From Paracoccaceae bacterium (GTDB lineage Bacteria > Pseudomonadota > Alphaproteobacteria > Rhodobacterales > Rhodobacteraceae), in contig SBGD01000102.1 in assembly GCA_006226775.1 (NCBI GenBank), forward strand, positions 22,186 to 86,185: a stretch of DNA of 64,000 nucleotides, read 5' to 3'. Both the position numbers and the translations under genes were made by a program. The notes beneath the pieces are model-generated. The model ran no database searches, was not told the origin of the DNA, and saw only the letters and a program-made list of their open reading frames with translations. Positions 57,956 through 64,000 of the stretch are shown one piece after another (the first letter of the stretch is position 1; each line of letters starts with the position of its first letter).

Positions 57956-58014
57956 GCCCCGGGCTTGCCCCGGGGCCTCTTGGGTGACGTGAGGTCCCGG
58001 GTCAGGCCCGGGAC
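57956..58014. repeat. REP-like pair of GC-rich palindromes between GS and TRAP genes
   Basis: Two hairpins 18 bases apart: GCCCCGGG (57956-57963) / CCCGGGGC (57969-57976) and GTCCCGGG (57994-58001) / CCCGGGAC (58007-58014). CCCGGG-centred palindromes of this type are common intergenic units in alphaproteobacteria, to my knowledge. The pair lies between the TRAP binding-protein gene stop and the GS-like gene start and may terminate the TRAP transcript. Confidence 0.6.
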
Positions 58015-58033
58015 AGCGATGCGCCTTCGCGGC

Positions 58034-59071
58034 TCAGGTGTAGCGATAGGGCCGGCCGGCCTTGCGCATGTCGGCATTGTAGCGCTTGAAGATCTCGACC
58101 ACCTTGGCCTTGGTCTCGGATTCCGCCGCGATCTCTTCCCAGAATTTCTGGGCCGCGGTTTCCACCTGGTCCCATTCCGCATCGGGGATCGAGGTCAGCT
58201 TCATCTTCTCGCCATTGACCCGCAGGCTGGCCTCGCCGCCCCAGTACCACCACTGGCGATAGTAGTGCGACTGTTCCATGCAGGTGGCCAGCATCAGCTT
58301 GAGATCCTCGGGCAGTTCCTCCCAGCGGCCCATGTTGGCAAAGAAATGCCCGATCCAGGCGCCGGAGATATTGTTGGTGAGGAAGTAGTTGGTCACATCC
58401 GCCCAGCCGACGGTGTAATCCTCGGTGATGCCCGACCAGGCGATGCCGTCCAGTTCGCCGGTCTGCACCGCGACCTCGATATCCTCCCAGGGCAGGGTCA
58501 CCGGGACCACGCCGAACTGCGACAGGAAGCGCCCGGCGGTGGGGAAGGTGAAGATCCGCTTGCCTTCGAGATCGGCGAGGCTGTTGATCGGGTCCTTGGT
58601 GGCGAAATGGCAAGGGTCCCAGGCGCCGGCCGAGATATGCTTGACGCCGACCTTGGCATATTCCTCGGCCCAGATCTCGTTCAGCCCGTACTGGTTGAAC
58701 AGCACCGGCACGTCGAGCGAGTAGCGCGAGGCGAAGGGGAAGTAGCCGCCGAACACCGTGACCTCGGTGGGCGAGGCCATGGAATCGTCATCCGACTGCA
58801 CCGCGTCGATGGTGCCGCGCTGCATGGCGCGGAACAGCTCACCTGTGGGCACCAGCTGGTCGGCATAGAACAGCTCGATCTGCATGCGGTCGCCGGCGAT
58901 GGCGTTGAAGCGGTCGATGGCGGGTTTGACCACGTGCTCGGCCAGCGCCGCGCCGGCATAGGTCTGCATCCGCCAGGTGATGGTGGATTGTGCCAGCGCC
59001 GGCGTGGCCAGCGGAGCGGCGGCGATGCCGGCCCCGGCGGTTGTCAGGAACTTTCTGCGTGAGGTTGTCAT
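58034..59071 (-). CDS. TRAP transporter substrate-binding protein (DctP family)
   Basis: A 345-residue periplasmic binding protein with a twin-arginine signal (TTSRRKFLTTAGAGIAAAPL...) and cleavage near PALAQ-S, so Tat export is likely. The mature DctP fold shows ITWRMQTYAGAALAEHVVKP and the family-conserved GKRIFTFPTAGRFLSQFGVVPVTLPWEDIEVAVQTGELDGIAWSGITED. Tat-exported DctP proteins often bind keto acids or amino-acid-like compounds as dimers. It is encoded downstream of the two membrane-subunit genes on the same strand; the amide hydrolase and RpiR genes are adjacent. The ligand is unknown. Confidence 0.9.
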   Translation of the reverse strand: MTTSRRKFLTTAGAGIAAAPLATPALAQSTITWRMQTYAGAALAEHVVKPAIDRFNAIAGDRMQIELFYADQLVPTGELFRAMQRGTIDAVQSDDDSMASPTEVTVFGGYFPFASRYSLDVPVLFNQYGLNEIWAEEYAKVGVKHISAGAWDPCHFATKDPINSLADLEGKRIFTFPTAGRFLSQFGVVPVTLPWEDIEVAVQTGELDGIAWSGITEDYTVGWADVTNYFLTNNISGAWIGHFFANMGRWEELPEDLKLMLATCMEQSHYYRQWWYWGGEASLRVNGEKMKLTSIPDAEWDQVETAAQKFWEEIAAESETKAKVVEIFKRYNADMRKAGRPYRYT

Positions 59072-59119
59072 GTCGTCTCTCCTTGTTGAAGGTGCGGCCC
59101 GTTTGCCGGGCTTCTGGGA

Positions 59120-60442
59120 TTATTGCCCGTAAACCAGCGCCGGCAGCCAGAGCGCGATCTGCGGGAAGATCATCACCAGCGTCAGCGCCCCCACCATCAC
59201 CAGCGCGAAGGGGATGATGGAGCGATAGATGTCGCGCAGCCCGATCTCGGGCGGCGCCATGGCGCGCATCAGGAACAGGTTATAGCCAAACGGCGGCGTC
59301 ATGTAAGCGATCTGGGTGGTGATGGTGTAAAGCACCCCGTACCAGATCAGATCGAACCCCAGCGCATCCACCAGCGGCACATAGAGCGGGGCGACGATCA
59401 CCAGCATGGCGGTGTCGTCGAGGAAGGTGCCCATCAGGATGAAGCTGAGTTGCATCAGCACCAGGATCATCCAGGGGCTGAGCCCCAGCCGCTCGGTGAA
59501 CAGCGCCTCGATGGCGCGCACCGCGCCCAGCCCGTCGAAGATCGCGCCAAAGCCCAGTGCGGCCAGGATGATCCACATGAACATGCAGGAGATCGCGAGC
59601 GTCTGGCGCACCGAGGTCTCGAAAACCTCGCGCGTCATGCGCCGCTTGATCACCGCGGCCATGAAGGCCGCCATGGCGCCGATGGCCGAGCTTTCCACCA
59701 GCGAGGTCCAGCCCTTGACGAAGGGCACCATCATCACGACGAAGATCACCAGCGGCAGGATGCCGGCGCGCAACAGGCGCAGCTTTTCGGCGCGGCTGAC
59801 ATTGCGCTCGTCCTCGGGCAGCGGCGGCCCAAGGTGCGGCTGCAAGCGGCAGCGGATGTAGATGTAGATGATGAAGAGCGTCGCCATCAGAAGCCCCGGC
59901 ATCACGCCGGCCAGCCACAATTGCCCCACCGGCTGCCGCGCGATCATCGCATAGAGCACCAGCACCACCGAGGGCGGCACCAGGATGCCGAGGCTGGATC
60001 CGGCCTGGATCACCCCCGTCACCATGATCTTGTCATAGCCCCGCCTGAGCAGTTCCGGCAGCGCGATGGTGGCGCCGATGGCCATGCCCGCGACGCTCAG
60101 CCCGTTCATCGCCGAGATCAGCACCATCAGCCCGATGGTGCCGATCGCCAGCCCGCCGCGCACCGGCCCCATCCAGACGTGGAACATCCTGTAGAGGTCG
60201 TCGGCAATGCGGCTCTCGGACAGCACGTAGCCCATGAAGATGAACATCGGCAGGGTCAGCAGCGGATACCATTTCATCAGCTTCATGGCGGCGGAAAACG
60301 GCACGTCGACGCCCCCCGTCCCCCAGAGCAGCAGCCCCGCCGCGGCACCGATGAACCCGATGGCGCCGAACACCCGCTGGCCGGTCAGCAGCATCAGCAT
60401 CATGCCCGAGAACATCAGCAGGGCGATCATCTCGTGCGACAT
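59120..60442 (-). CDS. TRAP transporter large permease (DctM family)
   Basis: A 440-residue membrane protein with about twelve hydrophobic segments, the ion-coupled channel of a TRAP importer. Conserved DctM pieces are GLSVAGMAIGATIALPELLRRGYDKIMVTGVIQAGSSLGILVPPSVVLVLYAMIA and FGFDLIWYGVLYTITTQIAYMTPPFGYNLF. The ATG at 60442 overlaps the small-subunit stop by one base (TGATG). The DctP gene follows 48 bases later, behind a small hairpin (59097-59111). Confidence 0.92.
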   Translation of the reverse strand: MSHEMIALLMFSGMMLMLLTGQRVFGAIGFIGAAAGLLLWGTGGVDVPFSAAMKLMKWYPLLTLPMFIFMGYVLSESRIADDLYRMFHVWMGPVRGGLAIGTIGLMVLISAMNGLSVAGMAIGATIALPELLRRGYDKIMVTGVIQAGSSLGILVPPSVVLVLYAMIARQPVGQLWLAGVMPGLLMATLFIIYIYIRCRLQPHLGPPLPEDERNVSRAEKLRLLRAGILPLVIFVVMMVPFVKGWTSLVESSAIGAMAAFMAAVIKRRMTREVFETSVRQTLAISCMFMWIILAALGFGAIFDGLGAVRAIEALFTERLGLSPWMILVLMQLSFILMGTFLDDTAMLVIVAPLYVPLVDALGFDLIWYGVLYTITTQIAYMTPPFGYNLFLMRAMAPPEIGLRDIYRSIIPFALVMVGALTLVMIFPQIALWLPALVYGQ

Positions 60443-61038
60443 CAGATCTCCACCCCGCGAATGCGGCCGATATCGCGGCAAAGCTCTGCCAGGCATTGCA
60501 AGAGCATCAGGAAGATGCCGAAGGCCAGCACCAGCTTGACCGGCCAGAGAAACGGCCGCCAGGCGGTGGAGGAGCGTTCGAGAAAGCCCAGCTTCTCGCC
60601 CGCCGCGTCGAAGCCGCCGGTCAGGAGCGCGCCGAACAGCTCGCGGAAATACTCCAGCGGCGCCATGCCGAAATAGCCCAGCGCATAGGCCAGAGAGCCC
60701 AGCGCGCCGTAAAGCAGCACGCCGAGATAGAACATCAGGAAGAAGACGGTGAAGGCATCCATCCAGGCCTTGGCCCTTGGCGACCAGCCGCCGTAGAACA
60801 GATCCATCCGCACGTTCGAGCCGAGCTGGATCGAATAGGGCCCGCCGAGGATGTAGTAGCCCACCATGACGAATTGCGCCGTCTCCAGCGTCCAGAGCGC
60901 GGGCAGGAAGGCCACCTTCGAGACCGACGACCAGAGCAGCACGCCGATCAGCACGAAGATAAGGTACATGGCGATCCGCCCGATGAAACGGTTCATCGCG
61001 TCGACGGCATGGACAAAGGCGGTGACGGCCCTAGGCAT
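60442..61038 (-). CDS. TRAP transporter small permease (DctQ family)
   Basis: A 198-residue membrane protein with four hydrophobic segments, the DctQ-type small subunit. GRIAMYLIFVLIGVLLWSSV opens the first helix, and GGPYSIQLGSNVRMDLFYGGWSPRAKAWMDAF matches the family's conserved HVRVDLF-type loop. It overlaps the amide hydrolase gene by 8 bases and the DctM gene by one. Confidence 0.9.
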   Translation of the reverse strand: MPRAVTAFVHAVDAMNRFIGRIAMYLIFVLIGVLLWSSVSKVAFLPALWTLETAQFVMVGYYILGGPYSIQLGSNVRMDLFYGGWSPRAKAWMDAFTVFFLMFYLGVLLYGALGSLAYALGYFGMAPLEYFRELFGALLTGGFDAAGEKLGFLERSSTAWRPFLWPVKLVLAFGIFLMLLQCLAELCRDIGRIRGVEI

Positions 61039-61792
61039 CGCTCACCTCCACCGGCACCAAAGCCAGCGCCGGGCGCAGCATGGCCAGCACGTCGCCGGCG
61101 ATGGTCTCGACCTCGGCGGGGCTGGTCAGCAGGTCGTTGCGGATCTCGAGCATCACGTTGGGCAACCCGCGGCGCAGGGCGTAGAGTTTCAGCGAATGGG
61201 TGACGCCATCCTCGGGGCCGTAGGGCTTGTTGCGCTCGACCCGCCTTGTGTCGGGCGCATGGGCCAGCATGGCGTCGGCCAGCCGGCTGTCGGCATCGTG
61301 CAGCACGCCGATCTCGGTGGTGCGGGGCGCGCCGAAATAGACCGGGGTAAAGCTGTGCACGGTGACGACGGCACGGGGCCGGGCCTCGAGCAGCGCCTCG
61401 ACGGTGGCGCAGAACGGGCGGTAGATGGTGTCGATCCGCTCGGCACGCGCTTGGGCGTCGAGGGCGGCATTGCCGGGGATTTCCACCAGTTCCGAGCGCG
61501 CGGGCATCGCCGTTTCGGCCTCGGGCGGGCGGTTGAGGTCATAGACCAGCCGCGACACGCCCCCCGCCACCAAGGGCGCATCCAGCGCCTCTGACAGCAC
61601 CTCGGCCAAGGCCAGCGCGCCGGGGTCCCAGGCGGCATGACTCTCGCGCCACTCGGGGCGCAGCCCGAGGTCGCCGTAGCGGTCGGGAATATGCGGTGAC
61701 GCATGTTCGCAAAGCAAAAGCGCGCCGCCCCTGCCCCCGGAATGTGTCACGCGGACCGCCGCCCCGCGGTCAGTGTGCTGGCCTTGCGACAT
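61031..61792 (-). CDS. N-formylglutamate amidohydrolase-family protein
   Basis: A 253-residue zinc hydrolase of the FGase (HutG-II/DUF) family. Conserved segments are LLCEHASPHIPDRYGDLGL, SHAAWDPGALALAEVLSEAL, SRLVYDLNRPPEAETAMP and VVTVHSFTPVYFG. The canonical reaction is N-formyl-L-glutamate to glutamate and formate, but no hut gene is near. Its place at the head of the TRAP operon, and close to a gamma-glutamyl-amine ligase cluster, allows that it hydrolyses another N-acyl or glutamyl amide. That is inference only. It is divergent from an RpiR regulator 150 bases away. Confidence 0.85.
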   Translation of the reverse strand: MSQGQHTDRGAAVRVTHSGGRGGALLLCEHASPHIPDRYGDLGLRPEWRESHAAWDPGALALAEVLSEALDAPLVAGGVSRLVYDLNRPPEAETAMPARSELVEIPGNAALDAQARAERIDTIYRPFCATVEALLEARPRAVVTVHSFTPVYFGAPRTTEIGVLHDADSRLADAMLAHAPDTRRVERNKPYGPEDGVTHSLKLYALRRGLPNVMLEIRNDLLTSPAEVETIAGDVLAMLRPALALVPVEVSDA

Positions 61793-61810
61793 TCACGCCT
61801 CCCCCTTTAT

Positions 61811-61823
61811 GAAAAAATCTTTC
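61811..61823. promoter_or_regulatory. RpiR-type operator candidate
   Basis: GAAA (61811-61814) and TTTC (61820-61823) around AAATC, in the divergent gap between the amide hydrolase/TRAP operon and the rpiR gene. RpiR/MurR-family sites often have GAAA/TTTC arms with a short spacer, so this is a plausible binding site. Confidence 0.45.
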
Positions 61824-61942
61824 CACAGTGGCCCGGGTTGTGTCAATATCTCTTCACGAAGGGCGCGGAAGATTCAAGCGCCGGGCGTGTTGGCCCCGGC
61901 AACTCGCGCCTGAGGCCGCGTCCGACAGCCAAGGAGACCCCC

Positions 61943-62821
61943 GTGACCCAGCCCCCTGCGACCGTGCGGGAAGCGATCCGGCAGCATTACAGCGAGCTTA
62001 CGCAATCCGAGCGCAAGTTCGCCAACCTGCTGCTCGAGGATTACCCCGCCGCCGGGCTGGCCTCGATCACCATCGTCGCCGAACAGGCCGGGGTGTCGAC
62101 GCCGACCATCGCGCGGATGGTGCAGAAGCTGGGCTTCAAGGGCTTTCCGCAGTTCCACCGCGCGCTCTTGAAGGAATTGCAGGCCAAGGTCTCGGGCCCC
62201 ACCGAGCGGCGCGCCAACTGGGCCACCGAGGCGCCCGACTCGCACCTGCTCAACCGCTTTGCCAAGGCGGTGACCCAGAACCTGCAGACCACCTTCTCCA
62301 ACGTGCCAAGCGAGGCGTTCGATGCCGCGGCGCATCTGCTGGCCGATACCGACCGGCCCTTGTTCATCGTCGGCGGCAGGATCACCCATGCGCTGGCCGA
62401 TTATGCCTTCACCCACCTTCAGGCGGTGCGGCCCGGGGTGATCCACCTGACGTCATCCTCGGCGACCTGGCCGCATTACCTTTTGGACATGGGGCCGGGC
62501 GACACGCTGCTGATGTTCGACATAAGGCGCTACGAATCCAACCTGTTGCGGCTGGCGGAACTGGCGCGCGACCGCGGTGTCGAGGTGGTGCTGCTGACCG
62601 ATCAATGGTCCAGCCCGGTGGCCGAGATCGCCACCCACAGCTTCAACTGCTGGGTCGAGATCCCCTCGGCCTGGGATTCCAACGTCTCGACGCTGATGCT
62701 GCTGGAAGCGCTGATTGCTGCGGTGCAGGAAGAGGCCTGGCCGGAGACCCGCGAACGCTACGAGCGGCTCGACCGGCTGTTCGAGCTGACGCGGCTGTTT
62801 CGCAGGCCCGGGGGGCATTAG
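61943..62821 (+). CDS. MurR/RpiR-family transcriptional regulator
   Basis: A 292-residue regulator with an N-terminal RpiR helix-turn-helix (about 18-80; LTQSERKFANLLLEDYP, GLASITIVAEQAGVSTPTIARMVQKLGFKGFPQFHRAL) and a C-terminal SIS sugar-phosphate-binding domain (about 125-260; FIVGGRITHALADYAFTHL, VVLLTDQWSSP). It starts at GTG 61943 with AAGGAGA 5 bases upstream. It probably controls the divergent TRAP/amide hydrolase operon. The downstream gap carries copy B of the 140-bp repeat. Confidence 0.88.
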   Translation: MTQPPATVREAIRQHYSELTQSERKFANLLLEDYPAAGLASITIVAEQAGVSTPTIARMVQKLGFKGFPQFHRALLKELQAKVSGPTERRANWATEAPDSHLLNRFAKAVTQNLQTTFSNVPSEAFDAAAHLLADTDRPLFIVGGRITHALADYAFTHLQAVRPGVIHLTSSSATWPHYLLDMGPGDTLLMFDIRRYESNLLRLAELARDRGVEVVLLTDQWSSPVAEIATHSFNCWVEIPSAWDSNVSTLMLLEALIAAVQEEAWPETRERYERLDRLFELTRLFRRPGGH

Positions 62822-62860
62822 GGGGGGCCGGCTTGAAGCGGGCGTCGCCTCAAAGTGCAA

Positions 62861-63000
62861 GCCGCGCATCGTCGTGCCGCGGTACGGCGATCCAACGTTC
62901 GGCCAGCGCGCTTTATGTCTGCCAAATCCGCAAAAGCTCGGTGCGTCGCGCGGACATCAGCCAAATCGCCGTGCCGGGGGGCGGCACGACGATGCGCGGC
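62861..63000. repeat. 140-bp element with 19-bp terminal inverted repeats, copy B
   Basis: Same length and same 19-bp perfect terminal repeats (62861-62879 and 62982-63000) as copy A at 11548-11687, but inverted relative to it. It lies between the convergent rpiR and kynureninase genes. On the plus strand it reads through in an open frame giving a peptide close to that of copy A (CQIRKS, RRADISQIAVPGGGTTMRGG). Confidence 0.85.
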
Positions 63001-63055
63001 GGCTTCGCCGCTGTTTCGCGCCCTGGTGCCTGGCTCGAACCTTTGCCCCCGCCCC

Positions 63056-64000
63056 TCAGGTCACCTTGGCGCGGGTCTGGAACCGCGTTTCCTTCCAGGT
63101 CTCGCGCCTCAGGATGTCTTCCAGCACATCGACCGCCCTGCGGATATCCTCCTCGCCGATGAACAGCGGGGTGATGCCGAAGCGCATGGTGTCGGGCGCG
63201 CGGAAATCGCCGACCACGCCGCTGGCGATCAGCGCCTGCATGCAGGCATAGCCCTGCGCGAAGCGAAAGGCGATGTGGCTGCCGCGCTGGCCCGGGTCGC
63301 GCGGGCTGGCCAGGGTGACGCCGGGACAGCGCGCCTCGACCTCGCGGATGAACAGCTCGGCCAGGTCCACCGCGCGGGCGTGCAGATCGCCCATCTCGAC
63401 CCCGTCCCAGATGTCGAGCGCGCTTTCCAGCAGGGCGAAGGCGGCAATCGACGGCGTGCCGATGCGCATCCGGGTGATGCTGCCCGGCACCGGCCGGTAG
63501 GAAGTGTCGAAATCGAAGGGGCTTTCATGGCCGTACCAGCCGGTCAGGATCGGCTCGACCGTCTCCAGCAGCCGCGGCGCGACGTGCAGGAAGGCCGGGC
63601 CGCCGGGACCGGCATTGAGGTACTTGTAGGTGCAGCCGACCGCGAAATCGGTGTCGCATCCGCCGACGTCGACCGGGATCGCCCCGGCGGAATGCGCCAG
63701 GTCCCAGACGACGACCGCGCCCAGCCGGTGCGCACGCTCGATGATCGCGCGCATGTCGTGGCGGCGCGAGGTGCGGTAGTCGACCTCGGTGACCATGACC
63801 ACCGCGACCTCCTCGGTGATCGCCTCGAGCAGGTCCTCGGGGTCGGGAATGCGCAGCTCGTGGCCCGCCTCCTTGAGCTTCATCAGCCCCTCGACCATGT
63901 AGAGATCGGTCGGGAAGTTGCCGTTGTCCGACAGGATCACCCGCCGGTCGGGCACCAGCGCCAGCCCTGCCGCCACCGCCTGGAACACCTTGATCGACAG
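63056..64000 (-). CDS. kynU: kynureninase, N-terminal part cut by window
   Basis: PLP-dependent enzyme that cleaves kynurenine to anthranilate and alanine. The visible 314 codons run from inside the N-terminal region (LSIKVFQAVAAGLALVPDRR, a continuation of the DSTSVN-type entry) to the stop. The PLP-binding Lys is in FAVGCTYKYLNAGPGGPAFLHV, and WDLAHSAGAIPVDVGG supplies the PLP-ring-binding Asp/His region. The frame stays open to the window edge, so the start codon lies to the right of base 64000; an apparent internal GTG at 63988 is not the start. Context (a TRAP-importer cluster to its left) does not prove a link. Confidence 0.88.
   Translation of the reverse strand: MSIKVFQAVAAGLALVPDRRVILSDNGNFPTDLYMVEGLMKLKEAGHELRIPDPEDLLEAITEEVAVVMVTEVDYRTSRRHDMRAIIERAHRLGAVVVWDLAHSAGAIPVDVGGCDTDFAVGCTYKYLNAGPGGPAFLHVAPRLLETVEPILTGWYGHESPFDFDTSYRPVPGSITRMRIGTPSIAAFALLESALDIWDGVEMGDLHARAVDLAELFIREVEARCPGVTLASPRDPGQRGSHIAFRFAQGYACMQALIASGVVGDFRAPDTMRFGITPLFIGEEDIRRAVDVLEDILRRETWKETRFQTRAKVT

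Overview
The window is about 64 kb of a high-GC (roughly two-thirds G+C) alphaproteobacterial chromosome or large replicon. Gene content points to a Rhodobacteraceae-type organism: many short-overlap operons (ATGA and TGATG junctions), numerous ABC and TRAP importers, Tat-type binding proteins, a ccoNOQP-type cbb3 oxidase, and GTG/TTG starts. No rRNA, tRNA, CRISPR array, transposase or integrase is visible. Both end genes are cut by the window: a sulfatase on the left and a kynureninase on the right.

Left part (1-11.5 kb): the end of a sulfatase and a sugar-type ABC ATPase, then a hydroxynicotinate (nicotinate lower pathway) locus. One operon encodes maleate isomerase, N-formylmaleamate deformylase, 2,5-dihydroxypyridine dioxygenase and maleamate amidase (nicE-D-X-F). 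A convergent TetR regulator follows, then a second operon with an NMT1/TauA-class ABC importer and a NicC-like monooxygenase. Together they would import a hydroxypyridine carboxylate and take it to fumarate. NicAB is not in the window. Both operons have a similar AT-rich palindromic site upstream.

11.7-19.4 kb: an IclR regulator, a two-cupin protein, an alpha/beta hydrolase, an SDR-fold protein lacking the catalytic Tyr/Lys, a second TauA-class ABC importer and a TauE-like exporter. The substrate is unknown. 19.4-28.7 kb: a LacI regulator and a myo-inositol catabolic cluster (two Gfo/Idh/MocA dehydrogenases, iolE, and divergent iolD-C-B-J), linked by an identical palindromic operator. The iol genes sit between two direct copies of a 165-bp palindromic repeat.

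28.9-41.5 kb: a phytanoyl-CoA-dioxygenase-like protein with a divergent LacI regulator, then the least familiar locus of the window. A CUT1 sugar ABC importer is co-transcribed with an argininosuccinate-lyase-like enzyme and a PfkB kinase. Divergent from it are a ROK regulator and a large PIG-L/LmbE deacetylase. This looks like a catabolic pathway for an unidentified N-acylated, dicarboxylate-bearing sugar or similar compound.

41.5-49.9 kb: a nitric-oxide-related module. NsrR heads an operon of ccoNOQP, ccoS and small membrane proteins. Divergent from it are a group III truncated haemoglobin, a YtfE-like di-iron protein, a DUF488 protein, a nitronate monooxygenase and 5-formyl-THF cyclo-ligase. 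49.9-62.8 kb: a polyamine-type ABC importer, an Fe-alcohol dehydrogenase, an aldehyde dehydrogenase and a glutamine-synthetase-like ligase (probably a gamma-glutamylated amine or amino-alcohol route), followed by a TRAP importer, an N-formylglutamate-amidohydrolase-like enzyme and an RpiR regulator. A kynureninase fragment ends the window. Two inverted copies of a 140-bp element with 19-bp terminal inverted repeats lie at 11.6 and 62.9 kb.
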